Translations under genes and position numbers: made by a program
Origin: Mycobacterium sp. D16Q14
GTDB taxonomy: Bacteria; Actinomycetota; Actinomycetes; Mycobacteriales; Mycobacteriaceae
Assembly: GCA_002013415.1 (NCBI GenBank)
Contig: MAEX01000003.1
Span: forward strand, 62,001 to 126,000
Direction of reading: 5' to 3'
DNA: 64,000 nt
Shown here: positions 27,093 to 35,371 of the stretch, piece after piece
Numbering within the stretch: position 1 is the first letter of the stretch
Layout of the letters: each line of letters begins with the position of its first letter
The notes under the pieces: model-generated
Seen by the model: only the letters and a program-made list of their open reading frames with translations
Told to the model about the DNA's origin: nothing
Databases searched by the model: none

Positions 27093-27222
27093 TTGGGGAC
27101 GGCGCGGCGAGTGCCGTCGCGGTGATCTGCGGTGGCCCGTGGCGGCCATGTCGTACGTCGATTGGGCGCTACGAGAGTGCGCACGCGACAACTGGTAGGA
27201 GCCCGGTCGGGCGCTCAAGATA

Positions 27223-27256
27223 GTAGGTTTGGCTTACCTAATGCCAGTTGTATAGT
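27223..27256 (+). promoter_or_regulatory. IdeR iron box and promoter of mbtLMN
   Basis: The 19-mer 27223-27241 (GTAGGTTTGGCTTACCTAA) matches the IdeR/DtxR consensus TTAGGTTAGGCTAACCTAA at 16 of 19 positions. A TATAGT -10 element lies at 27251-27256, and a -35-like TTGGCT (27229-27234) falls inside the box with a 16-bp spacer. IdeR-Fe would therefore block the promoter when iron is plentiful, as expected for mycobactin genes. Confidence 0.8.
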
Positions 27257-27320
27257 CGGTGCCGCGGAGCGCTGGAGCCCTCGCGCCCACCTGTATTGAG
27301 CCACAAGGAGAGCAGTCAAC

Positions 27321-27596
27321 ATGTCGACTGAAGTTACCGAGAAACTCGAGAAGATCCTGCGTGGAGAGCTCGCGGTAAGCGCACACGAGATCACCCGGGA
27401 CAAGCTGTTGATCGACGATCTTGGGCTCGACTCGGTGGGATTCGCACTTGGCCTCGTCCTCATCGAGGAGCAGTTCGGCGTCACTCTCACTGAAGACCAG
27501 CTACTCGTTTGTGATTCCTTCGGCGACCTTGTCGACATCGTCTCGGCAGGGCAGGCCACTGCCTCGCCCGAAACGACCAGCGCACTCGCTGAGTAG
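27321..27596 (+). CDS. mbtL: Mycobactin acyl carrier protein MbtL
   Basis: A 91-residue acyl carrier protein from ATG 27321 with an AAGGAG site upstream. The phosphopantetheine Ser is residue 38 in DDLGLDSVGFALGLVLIEEQFG. It carries the fatty acyl chain for mycobactin/carboxymycobactin, loaded by MbtM, desaturated by MbtN and transferred by MbtK, all encoded next to it. The order equals the mbt-2 cluster (Rv1344–Rv1347c). Repressed through the IdeR box upstream. Confidence 0.88.
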   Translation: MSTEVTEKLEKILRGELAVSAHEITRDKLLIDDLGLDSVGFALGLVLIEEQFGVTLTEDQLLVCDSFGDLVDIVSAGQATASPETTSALAE

Positions 27597-27627
27597 AAGT
27601 TCGCAGAACGAGAAAGGCGAGAGAACC

Positions 27628-29274
27628 ATGACCAGTTCCACCACGAACGTGCCTGCCGTGCAGGGCAATGCATTGGCGGAGAAGGTTTCCCAGGCGATGC
27701 TGACCTCGCCCGCCGACTTGGTGGTCATGGATGGCGCGACCCGCGAATGGCATCGGTTCCCCTGGGCCGAGGTGCATGCGCGAGCGGAGGCCGTCGCCGT
27801 CGACCTGCTCGACAACGCACAGGGCCCGGTGGGGGCACTGGGTCTGATCGGCAGTCCCACCGTCGACTTGGTGGCGAGCGTGCAGGGTGCCTGGCTGGCG
27901 GGGACGAGCGTGTCGTTCTTCCCCGGCCTGGTGCGCGGGGCCGATCTGGACCGCTGGGCGCATACGACCTTGGAGCGCTGCGCGGCGATCGGTGTGCGCA
28001 CGATCTATAGCAATGGTCGTGAGCTGGAGCAGTTGCGTGCCGTGGAGTCCAGCATCCGGATCGAGGATGTGGCGCAGATCGGAGCGCGTCCTCGCCCGCA
28101 GGCGTTCACGCCCGTCCAGACCGGTGATGAGACCACGCCCGCCGTCCTCCAGAACTCCTCCGGGTCCACCGGCACGCCCAAGACCGCTGTCCTCTCCCGG
28201 GGAGCTGTCATGAGCAATGTCAGTGCCATGGTGCGCCGCGCAGAGCTGACCGGGGAAGACCTGACGTGCAGCTGGTTACCGCTGTACCACGATATGGGCC
28301 TAATCACGCTGCTGGCTTCGTTCTGGACGGGCATGCCGCTGTGGCTGGCGCCCAATAGTGCCTTTGCGGCCTCGCCGATCAGGTGGCTGGACTGGCTCAC
28401 CGAGAGCGGCGCGACATATCTGATGGCGCCGAACTTCGCTTACGACATCATTGGCCGGTACGTCGACAAGATTGACCGCGGCGTCGACCTCGGCAAGCTG
28501 CGCGCGGCGGTCAGCGCGGCCGAGCTGATCAACTGCGACGGTTTCGAGCGGTTCCTCACGGCGGCGACTCCCCATGGCTTCTCCCCGGGCGCGTCGGTGG
28601 CGGCCTGGGGTCTGGCGGAAGGGACGTGTGTCGTGACCATGACCCGTCCCGGCGTGGGAGCGAGATCTGACGACGTGCTCGTCGCCACCCCGGATGGCGG
28701 TCAGGCCCCCCGCAGATACGCACTGGTCGGCTCGGCGTTCGATGGGATGGAGGTTCGGGTGGTGCCCGCCGCGCGCGAGGTACCGGCGATCAGTGGCCGG
28801 GAAGTCGGGCAGGTCGAGATCAAGGGCGCCTGCATGATGAACGGATATCTGGGCAACGCGGCCATCGACAGGAACGAGTGGTTCAACACCGGCGACCTGG
28901 GCTATTTCCATGACGGCGACTTGGTCATCGTGGGCCGCTTCAAGGAACTCATCGTCCTTGCCGGGCGCAATGTGTATCCCATCGACGTCGAGCGGGCAGC
29001 CGCGTCGGTCGAAGGAGTGCGGGCAGGCAGAGTCGCGGCCGTGGGACTCGACGAAGGCGGCGTCCGCCCGAGGCTCGCACTGGCCGTCGAGTACAAGGGC
29101 ACCGACTTCGAGGCGGCGCGCAGGCAGGTAGTGCAGCGCGTCACCGCCGACTGTGGGGTCGTGCCCTCAGAAGTCGTGTTTGTGCCCCCGGGGGATCTGC
29201 CGATTACGACGTCGGGCAAGCTGCGGCGCCTCGAGGTCAAGCGTCTTATCGAGACCGGTGGAGGTCTGCGATGA
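27628..29274 (+). CDS. mbtM: Fatty acyl-AMP ligase MbtM (FadD33)
   Basis: A 548-residue ANL-superfamily enzyme from ATG 27628, with GAAAGGCGAGAG before it. Motifs are the P-loop [73 protein letters not shown] and the C-terminal lysine in [14 protein letters not shown]. It activates a fatty acid as acyl-AMP and loads it onto MbtL. It sits 31 bases after mbtL and overlaps mbtN by four bases. An in-frame extension to 27421 lies inside mbtL. Confidence 0.88.
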   Translation: MTSSTTNVPAVQGNALAEKVSQAMLTSPADLVVMDGATREWHRFPWAEVHARAEAVAVDLLDNAQGPVGALGLIGSPTVDLVASVQGAWLAGTSVSFFPGLVRGADLDRWAHTTLERCAAIGVRTIYSNGRELEQLRAVESSIRIEDVAQIGARPRPQAFTPVQTGDETTPAVLQNSSGSTGTPKTAVLSRGAVMSNVSAMVRRAELTGEDLTCSWLPLYHDMGLITLLASFWTGMPLWLAPNSAFAASPIRWLDWLTESGATYLMAPNFAYDIIGRYVDKIDRGVDLGKLRAAVSAAELINCDGFERFLTAATPHGFSPGASVAAWGLAEGTCVVTMTRPGVGARSDDVLVATPDGGQAPRRYALVGSAFDGMEVRVVPAAREVPAISGREVGQVEIKGACMMNGYLGNAAIDRNEWFNTGDLGYFHDGDLVIVGRFKELIVLAGRNVYPIDVERAAASVEGVRAGRVAAVGLDEGGVRPRLALAVEYKGTDFEAARRQVVQRVTADCGVVPSEVVFVPPGDLPITTSGKLRRLEVKRLIETGGGLR

Positions 29275-30446
29275 CCCTGGCTGACCCGGAGAGCCGGACT
29301 GTGGCCCCGCTGTCTACCGAAGGTTTTCGCGCGCTGCTGAGTTCAGTCGTCGATGACGAGGTGACGTCGTGGGTGGTCGAAGCCGAGAAGACCGAGCGAT
29401 TCCCCCGTGCGCTGATCGAGCGCTTCGGTAGCGCTGGTGTGCTGGCCGACAAGTGGTCGTCCGGGGCGCTGCCCGACGTCGCGAAGCTGGTATCGCTGGG
29501 CTTTGCACTGGGTGGCCTCGGTTCGATCGGAATCAGCATTGGCGCGAGCTTGCACGACTCAGCGATTTCCATCTTGCGCCGGTTCGGTAGGACCGACTAC
29601 CTGCGTGAGATTACCGAGCAGGCGATCCGCGGTGAGGCTGTGCTGTGTATCGGCGCCTCAGAAGAGGCCGGTGGCTCTGATCTCCAGATTTCGGAGACCT
29701 TGGTCCGCAGCGTCGACGGCGGCTACCACGTGCGGGGCAGCAAGAAGTTCGTCTCGCTCGGCCCGATCTCGGATCACATCGTCGTCGTCGCCCGCGGCGC
29801 CGACGACGATGCCGCCAGCAAGCCCGGCAATGTGATGTTGCTGCTGGTGCCCACCGCCCAGGTGGTGGTGCATGAGCGGTACCGGAAGCTCAGTGCGGGA
29901 CCGCTCGATACCGCGCCGATCGATATCGATACGTGGGTTCCTGCCGACGCGCTGATCGCCCGCCCCGGCGCGGGGCTCGCCGCGATCAGTTGGGGGCTGT
30001 CGCATGAGCGGCTCGGCATCGCGGCTCAGGTGGTGGCGCTCTGCGAGAAGGCTCTTGGGATCACCATTGCCCGCATGATGGAGCGGGTGCAGTTCGGCAG
30101 CACCCTGCTGGGGCACCAGGCGTTGCGCTTGCGTGTTGCGGATCTGCAGTCCCGGGTCGACATGATGCGCTATTCGTTGGAGGGCATCGCCGCGACGGGG
30201 CAGATGAACCTGCGTACCGCGGCCGCGGCGAAGGTCACGGCCGCCCGGCTCGGCGAAGAGGTGCTCTCCGAGTGCCTCCACATCTTTGGCGGTTCGGGAT
30301 ACCTGACCGACGAGACTCCGGTCGGCCGCTGGTGGCGTGACATGAAGCTGGCCCGGGTGGGCGGCGGTACCGACGAGACTCTCTGGGAGTTCGTCGCCGC
30401 CACCCTGAAACCCGATATCGAGGGCTACCGCTCCTTGGGCATCTAG
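29271..30446 (+). CDS. mbtN: Acyl-ACP dehydrogenase MbtN (FadE14)
   Basis: A 391-residue acyl-CoA-dehydrogenase-fold flavoprotein from ATG 29271 (ATGA overlap with mbtM). Typical regions are [40 protein letters not shown], the helical domain [23 protein letters not shown] and [31 protein letters not shown]. It introduces the double bond at the start of the mycobactin acyl chain while bound to MbtL. Its TAG stop shares a CTAG tetranucleotide with the stop of the convergent mbtK. Confidence 0.88.
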   Translation: MTLADPESRTVAPLSTEGFRALLSSVVDDEVTSWVVEAEKTERFPRALIERFGSAGVLADKWSSGALPDVAKLVSLGFALGGLGSIGISIGASLHDSAISILRRFGRTDYLREITEQAIRGEAVLCIGASEEAGGSDLQISETLVRSVDGGYHVRGSKKFVSLGPISDHIVVVARGADDDAASKPGNVMLLLVPTAQVVVHERYRKLSAGPLDTAPIDIDTWVPADALIARPGAGLAAISWGLSHERLGIAAQVVALCEKALGITIARMMERVQFGSTLLGHQALRLRVADLQSRVDMMRYSLEGIAATGQMNLRTAAAAKVTAARLGEEVLSECLHIFGGSGYLTDETPVGRWWRDMKLARVGGGTDETLWEFVAATLKPDIEGYRSLGI

Positions 30447-31057
30447 GCCAGCGGGGCGGGTACATCCGCCGGGGTGCGCGCAGTGGTGTACAGCGCCATC
30501 CGGCGGTTGGGCATCTGGTGCTCGCCCAGGAAGGTGCAGCCGATGTGCTCAAAGACTCTGCGAGTCTCGAAGTTCTGGAATTCGGGGTCGAACATGACCC
30601 GCTTACATTGCGGCTCCAGCTCGAAGAAGCTCTTGATGAGCTTGGGCAGGATCATGACCATGAAGCCCTTGCTGGCCATGGCCTGGTTGGCGATGGCGCC
30701 ATGTATTCCCAGGTCGTAGGGGTCGGCGGCGTACTTTTCGCCGATCGAATCCTGAGCTGCCCGATAAAACTCCAGGTAGCCCACGGGCTCGTCCCGGAAC
30801 AGCACCAGGTACGGGTGCGAATAGGTGCTCTCAACCTGGGCCTTGAGCTGGTCGTACCAGCGCTCATCCGGCCAGTCTTGTTCCCAGCCGTTGACCAGCG
30901 CCGGCTGGCGCATCCATCGGGCAATCAGCGCGGTGTCATCGCTGTCCGGGTCCACAAGCCGCACACCGAACGGGCTCACGAGCTTTGGCTCCGGAGGTGC
31001 GGGTACCGAGGGGTCGGGGGCGACATGGCGGTAGAGCACTGGCCAGGGACGTTCCAT
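30443..31057 (-). CDS. mbtK: Mycobactin lysine N-acyltransferase MbtK
   Basis: A 204-residue GNAT-fold acyltransferase from ATG 31057. Recognisable parts are [75 protein letters not shown] and [24 protein letters not shown]. It transfers the acyl chain from MbtL to the lysine side chain of mycobactin. It is the fourth gene of mbt-2, convergent with mbtN as in M. tuberculosis (Rv1347c). An IdeR-like box directly precedes its start codon, so it has its own iron control. Confidence 0.9.
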   Translation of the reverse strand: MERPWPVLYRHVAPDPSVPAPPEPKLVSPFGVRLVDPDSDDTALIARWMRQPALVNGWEQDWPDERWYDQLKAQVESTYSHPYLVLFRDEPVGYLEFYRAAQDSIGEKYAADPYDLGIHGAIANQAMASKGFMVMILPKLIKSFFELEPQCKRVMFDPEFQNFETRRVFEHIGCTFLGEHQMPNRRMALYTTARTPADVPAPLA

Positions 31058-31062
31058 GTAGA

Positions 31063-31081
31063 TAAGGATAGGCTATCCAAT
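31063..31081 (-). promoter_or_regulatory. IdeR-like box upstream of mbtK
   Basis: TAAGGATAGGCTATCCAAT matches the IdeR consensus TTAGGTTAGGCTAACCTAA at about 14 of 19 positions and has a strong internal dyad (GGATAGGCTATCC). It begins five bases upstream of the mbtK ATG, so the box must overlap the start of transcription. Confidence 0.65.
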
Positions 31082-31155
31082 TACGGCTGCAGCGCGGCCC
31101 GGGCAGGAAATCACGTGCACCGAAAGGTTCACGGAAACAGGGCATTGGCTTCCGC

Positions 31156-31464
31156 CTAGGCGCGGATGGTCATGGCGATGTCCCCGATCGTGGGGCCGCC
31201 GTTCTCCCGGTCGGCCGAGACCGGAAGGTGGGTGGCGGCCGCGATCTGCGAAGCATTGGCCAGCATCTCGGCCTGGCTGACCAGATTGGCGCCGTCCTGC
31301 CGTCCGAGCGCGAACGCCAATCCGGCGCTGCTGGTGGCCGGCGCGGTGAAGCCGCAGCCGGTGAGGATGCGGGCCGACCCGGCGTCCCACGGGTTGGGGA
31401 CCACGAACGTCCCGGACTGATGAAGGGCCGAGAACACGACCGCACGCTCATGCTGGGAGGTCAT
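31156..31464 (-). pseudogene. Truncated isocitrate lyase/PEP mutase-family protein
   Basis: A 102-residue frame from ATG 31464 begins like an ICL/PEPM-superfamily enzyme: [44 protein letters not shown], then [12 protein letters not shown]. Family members run about 250-290 residues; here the frame stops at 31156 just after the metal-binding strand ([19 protein letters not shown]), and the rest of the barrel is missing. The next 75 bases lead to the mbtK box. The loss coincides with the edge of the mbt-2 block. Its start codon is only 18 bases from the divergent deoC start. Confidence 0.75.
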
Positions 31465-31482
31465 GTATGGGACGCTACGCCC

Positions 31483-32175
31483 ATGACGGATTCGGTAGGC
31501 ACACCGGCGGTTTGGCCCACTCGCGGGGAGGTTGCCGCATGCATCGACCACACGCTGCTCAAGCCCGAAGCAACGCCCGGGGACGTGCAGGCCCTCATCG
31601 CGGAGGCCATCGACCTCGGAGTGCTCGCGGTGTGCGTTTCGCCGCCGATGCTCCCGGTTGAGGCTCCCGGGCTGATTGTCGCGGCGGTGGCGGGATTCCC
31701 GTCGGGCAAACATCTTTCGTCCGTCAAGGCGCACGAGGCCGCCCTCGCGGTGGCCGCAGGCGCGACCGAGATCGACATGGTGATCGACGTGGGTGCCGCG
31801 GTGGCAGGTGATTTCGCGGCGGTGCGGGCCGATATCGAGGCGGTCCGGCGGGCGGTCCCGGCCGCGACGCTCAAGGTCATCATCGAGTCCGCGGCGCTGC
31901 TGGAGCATTCCGGTGCGGGGGCGATCCGTGAGGCCTGTCGGGTGAGCGAGGCCGCCGGGGCCGATTTTGTGAAGACCTCTACCGGGTTTCACCCATCGGG
32001 AGGAGCGACCGTGCAGGCGGTGCGCATCATGGCCGAGACCGTCGGCGGTCGGCTCGAGGTCAAGGCCAGCGGCGGAATCCGGACGGCACAGGATGCCGCG
32101 GCCATGCTCGATGCCGGTGCGACACGGCTAGGCCTGTCGAGCAGTCGGACCGTGCTGGAGGGGTTCCTGCTTTAG
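31483..32175 (+). CDS. deoC: Deoxyribose-phosphate aldolase
   Basis: A 230-residue class I aldolase from ATG 31483 ([31 protein letters not shown]). The Schiff-base Lys lies in [17 protein letters not shown], and a second conserved Lys in [11 protein letters not shown]. It cleaves 2-deoxyribose 5-phosphate to glyceraldehyde 3-phosphate and acetaldehyde in nucleoside catabolism. Corresponds to M. tuberculosis deoC (Rv0478). The stop overlaps the stop of the convergent DUF2993 gene. Confidence 0.93.
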   Translation: MTDSVGTPAVWPTRGEVAACIDHTLLKPEATPGDVQALIAEAIDLGVLAVCVSPPMLPVEAPGLIVAAVAGFPSGKHLSSVKAHEAALAVAAGATEIDMVIDVGAAVAGDFAAVRADIEAVRRAVPAATLKVIIESAALLEHSGAGAIREACRVSEAAGADFVKTSTGFHPSGGATVQAVRIMAETVGGRLEVKASGGIRTAQDAAAMLDAGATRLGLSSSRTVLEGFLL

Positions 32176-33101
32176 AACGAGAGGTTCTGCAGGCAGGGAT
32201 TCTCCACCGGCTTCATGGGCTGGTTGGTGCTCGACAGTTTCACCGTGATCCCGTCGTTGGTGACCTTGACCTCTTGGGCCTTGAGCCCCATCGGGTAGGC
32301 GCCGCCGACGAGCCCCTTGGAGAAGGTGTCGAGCGCCGGCTGGATGATCTCGCGGGGCAGGCCGATGAATGCGGACACGTTCTCGGATTGCAGCGTCACC
32401 ATGCCGTCTTTGATGACGGGCTTGGTAGTGATCTGTGCCAACCCGCCGGCCGCGCTCAGCGTCACCTCGCCGGTGGATTCGTTGGTGGTGGCATCCCCCA
32501 CCAGCGAGCCGAGCATTCCCGGCACAAGGTCACGCGCGCTCTCGGTAATGCCGGCGGTCGGCCAGGACACCTCGACGTCGAGGCGTCCGATGGTGCCGAG
32601 CGAGTCGGCCGTCTTCTTCAGCGAAATGTCGCGGACCGTGATGGCGACGGACATCTTCTTGGCCTGCGCGATCTGATTACCCGCGGTCTTGATCGTGAGC
32701 TTGTCGATGTGATTGCCGAGGTATTGCACGACGAGGGGCATCGGGCCGAAGGATGCGGTCGCGCCGTCCTGCACCAGGCATGACGTCGCGGCATTTACCT
32801 CACTGCTGGTCCGCTGGCGGGCGTAGAGCTCAATGCCGAGGACGGCGGCGACAAGTACGGCAACAACGATGACGGCGATGAGTACCAGCGACCTGTAGTC
32901 GCGGCCCTTCTTGGGCTCGGCAGGTTGCGGTGGCGCTTCTGAGGGCGGGGGCTCAACTGGGGGCGGAGCCACCGGGCTCTGCAGGGTCGGCGGCTGCTCT
33001 GCCAGCGGGGGCGGTACCTGCTGGGACGGCGGTTGCCATGGCGAAGGCTCGGGAGGTGTCGATCCGGGTGGGCCGAGCGGCGGCTGAGGCGGTGTCGTCA
33101 C
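32172..33101 (-). CDS. DUF2993 membrane-anchored protein (Rv0479c-like)
   Basis: A 309-residue protein from ATG 33101. Residues 1-65 are a cytosolic Pro-rich tail ([19 protein letters not shown] and similar). A single membrane helix follows ([25 protein letters not shown]). The extracytoplasmic DUF2993 (LmeA-like) domain covers residues about 95-309 with [20 protein letters not shown] and a Cys pair near the ends ([17 protein letters not shown]). The family contains lipid-binding proteins of the periplasm; LmeA affects lipomannan elongation. The role of this paralogue is unknown. Confidence 0.85.
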   Translation of the reverse strand: MTTPPQPPLGPPGSTPPEPSPWQPPSQQVPPPLAEQPPTLQSPVAPPPVEPPPSEAPPQPAEPKKGRDYRSLVLIAVIVVAVLVAAVLGIELYARQRTSSEVNAATSCLVQDGATASFGPMPLVVQYLGNHIDKLTIKTAGNQIAQAKKMSVAITVRDISLKKTADSLGTIGRLDVEVSWPTAGITESARDLVPGMLGSLVGDATTNESTGEVTLSAAGGLAQITTKPVIKDGMVTLQSENVSAFIGLPREIIQPALDTFSKGLVGGAYPMGLKAQEVKVTNDGITVKLSSTNQPMKPVENPCLQNLSF

Positions 33102-33116
33102 CCGCGCGATTGTGCC

Positions 33117-33905
33117 TTACTCGGCTGAGGACGGGTTAAGGACGGGCAAGATCTTGCGGGTCTCGGCGACCGCGTCCAGGTTCAAGTCCGCCACGATGAG
33201 CTCCGGCTCCGGACCGGCCTGGGCAATGAGTTCGCCGGTTGGTGAGGCCAGCAGGCTTCCGCCGATCCCTGTCGGGGAACCGCTGGCGGGCGCCTCCAGG
33301 GCGGGCAGGGCTTGGTCGGCGGCGGCGATGAAGCATGTCGAGTCGGCTGCCCGCGCCCGTGCCAGCAGTGTCCACTGATCCCATTTGCCGGTTCCGGCGG
33401 CCCAGGAGGCGCTGACGGTGATCACCTGTGCGCCGCGATGTGCAAGGTCGGTGTAGAGGCCGGGGAAGCGGATGTCGTAGCACGTGGTCAGCCCGACGCT
33501 CACACCGTCGACCGTGATGAGCACCGGCCTGTCCCCGGGCGCGACGGTGGCCGATTCGCGGAAGCCGAACGCGTCGTAGAGGTGGATCTTGTTGTAGTGC
33601 GTGTCCACGCCGGGGCCGGTGGCCAGCAGCGTGTTGTGGACGCGGCCGTCGGAGGAGGGGGTGAACATTCCGACCACGACGGTCAGGCCTGCGTCGTGTG
33701 CGATGGTGCGGACTCTGTCGGCCCACGGGCCGTTGATGGGCTGTGCGACGGGGCGCAGGGGCACGCCGAATCGGCACATGGTCGCCTCCGGGAAGACGAC
33801 CAACGCGGCGCCCTGCGCGGCGGCATCACGCACCGTGGCCGCGACGGTGGCCAGGTTCTCGGTGGGATCGGCACTGCTGGTGATCTGCGCCAACACTATC
33901 CGCAT
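33117..33905 (-). CDS. Carbon-nitrogen hydrolase, nitrilase superfamily (Rv0480c-like)
   Basis: A 262-residue nitrilase-fold amidohydrolase from ATG 33905. The catalytic triad is visible: Glu40 in VVFPEATM, Lys in YNKIHLYDAFGFRES and Cys in GLTTCYDIRFPGLY. It is most similar to the Nit/omega-amidase-like branch, which hydrolyses small amides or deaminated glutathione. Cytosolic; substrate unknown. It follows the DUF2993 gene in the same orientation, 15 bases upstream of it in transcription order. Confidence 0.88.
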   Translation of the reverse strand: MRIVLAQITSSADPTENLATVAATVRDAAAQGAALVVFPEATMCRFGVPLRPVAQPINGPWADRVRTIAHDAGLTVVVGMFTPSSDGRVHNTLLATGPGVDTHYNKIHLYDAFGFRESATVAPGDRPVLITVDGVSVGLTTCYDIRFPGLYTDLAHRGAQVITVSASWAAGTGKWDQWTLLARARAADSTCFIAAADQALPALEAPASGSPTGIGGSLLASPTGELIAQAGPEPELIVADLNLDAVAETRKILPVLNPSSAE

Positions 33906-33915
33906 GTGTTCCAGC

Positions 33916-34728
33916 CTAGGCCAGTGGCACGACGGCCGCCCACGGTGTCGTCAAGATGCAGTCACGGACCTGTCTGCGCTGTTGTTCCACGGGAAATCCA
34001 TTGTCACGCAGTGATTTCAGCATCATGCGCCAGCGGACTCGGGGCCCGAAGACGCCGTGTGGGGCCGCCGCCGCCCAGTAGCGGTCGGCGGCGATAAGTA
34101 GATTGTGGATGGGTTGGCCCGGAACATTTTGGTGGATAAGGGCTTTCGGTAGCCGTTCGGCCAGGTCGGATGGCTTGTCGATGTTGAAGGGGTCGCAGGC
34201 CAGGGTGAGGGTTCGCGGTCCGGTCGCATCGAGCAGCAACCACGCGCAGCGGCGGCCGAGCTCGTCGCAGGTGCCCTCGATGATGAGCCCGCCGGGTGCG
34301 AGCCGGTCCGCCATCGTGGCCCAGGACTGCGCCACCTCCGATTCCGGGTACTGGCGCAGCACGTTGAAGGCGCGCACCAGAACCGGTGTGTGGCCTGCCA
34401 ATTCGAACCCGCCGAGACCGAAATGGACCCCGTCGCGGGGCGGCACCACCCGTTCTGGATCGATCTCCAGCCCTACCACCCGGATGTCCGTCCGGACTGT
34501 CCGCAACCGCGAGGCCAGCTCCAGGGTGGTGGTGGGCATGGCGCCGTATCCCAGGTCCACCACCAGGGGATCGGCGGCATCGGCCAGCGCGGTCTGCACG
34601 TCGGGGTGATGGACCAGCCAGCGGTCGCTGCGGCGCAGCCGGTTGATACCCGTGGTGCCACGGGTGATGGTCCCCTGTGGGCGGGGGGTGGGAGAGGGCC
34701 CAGGCCGGGACGCAGGGGATGGTGCCAC
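33916..34728 (-). CDS. Class I SAM-dependent methyltransferase-like protein
   Basis: A 270-residue protein whose first 30 residues are Pro/Ser-rich; the true start may be nearer GTTGINRLRRSDRWL. A Rossmann-like core is visible: PLVVDLGYGAMPTTTLELASRL (SAM motif I with GYGA), RVVGLEIDPERV (acid at strand 2) and RLAPGGLIIEGTCDELGRRCAWLLL. The C-terminal half contains RVRWRMMLKSLRDNGFPV. Substrate unknown. It precedes the nitrilase gene by 10 bases and is probably in one transcription unit with it. Confidence 0.7.
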   Translation of the reverse strand: MAPSPASRPGPSPTPRPQGTITRGTTGINRLRRSDRWLVHHPDVQTALADAADPLVVDLGYGAMPTTTLELASRLRTVRTDIRVVGLEIDPERVVPPRDGVHFGLGGFELAGHTPVLVRAFNVLRQYPESEVAQSWATMADRLAPGGLIIEGTCDELGRRCAWLLLDATGPRTLTLACDPFNIDKPSDLAERLPKALIHQNVPGQPIHNLLIAADRYWAAAAPHGVFGPRVRWRMMLKSLRDNGFPVEQQRRQVRDCILTTPWAAVVPLA

Positions 34729-34856
34729 CTCTCTATGGTGCCTGGGCGGCCGCTGCCTGCGGTAATCGGGATTTCTTGGGATCGGTAGCGCCGCGGCCCG
34801 CCTTCACTTGAGCCATGACGGAGCCATCGGGGCGACGGACGACGAAGGGACAGATG

Positions 34857-35315
34857 ATGAATCGAGTGATCGTGGGCGCCATGGGACTTCTCGCTGCCGG
34901 AGCGGTGGTGGTCGGCTGCTCGACCGACAAGCCGGGCGGATCGCAGGTGAGCTCGGGTAGCAATGCCGAGGTCAAGGTGGACGGCAAGGACCTCGCCGGC
35001 CTCGACCTCCATTCCGTGACCTGCGTCAAACAGGGCGGCAAGATCAATGTGGCCAGCGGTGCCGTCAACGGTCAACAGGGCCTGGGTGTCGTGATGACCG
35101 ACGAGGCGCCGCCCAAGGTGCAGTCGCTGGGATTGGTGTACGACGGTGCCGCACTCGCGGTCAGCAGCGGCATGGGGGCCAGCGTCGGCTCGGCCGATGT
35201 CAAGGTCGACGGGAAGACGTACACCATCACCGGCGAGGCCTCCGGTGCCGATGTCAAGAACCCGATGGCCGGGATGATCACCAAGCCGTTCACCATCAAG
35301 GTGAGCTGCGGCTGA
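34857..35315 (+). CDS. LpqH-like (19-kDa antigen family) lipoprotein
   Basis: A 152-residue lipoprotein from ATG 34857 (an adjacent ATG at 34854 is equally possible). The signal peptide NRVIVGAMGLLAAGAVVVGC ends in a lipobox (VVVGC) for diacylglyceryl attachment. The mature domain has SVTCVKQGGKINVASG, VKVDGKTYTITGEASG and a terminal KVSCG, the Cys pair and beta-sandwich pattern of the LpqH family. It is surface-anchored; the M. tuberculosis relative is a TLR2 ligand. A strong terminator follows, so it is monocistronic. Confidence 0.85.
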   Translation: MNRVIVGAMGLLAAGAVVVGCSTDKPGGSQVSSGSNAEVKVDGKDLAGLDLHSVTCVKQGGKINVASGAVNGQQGLGVVMTDEAPPKVQSLGLVYDGAALAVSSGMGASVGSADVKVDGKTYTITGEASGADVKNPMAGMITKPFTIKVSCG

Positions 35316-35323
35316 CATCTCGA

Positions 35324-35358
35324 GAAGCGGCGGGCGTGCACAGCGCGCCCGCCGCTTC
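35324..35358 (+). terminator. Terminator after the LpqH-like gene
   Basis: Perfect 13-bp stem (35324-35336 with 35346-35358, GAAGCGGCGGGCG and complement) starting 8 bases after the stop. The first possible GTG of the next frame (35336) is in this stem, so that gene more likely starts at GTG 35372. Confidence 0.88.
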
Positions 35359-35371
35359 CTACTATTCGAAG

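Noticed and set aside
30518-31159. 213-residue plus-strand frame opposite mbtK
   Set aside because: Antisense shadow of mbtK; it also crosses the IdeR box and has no domain.
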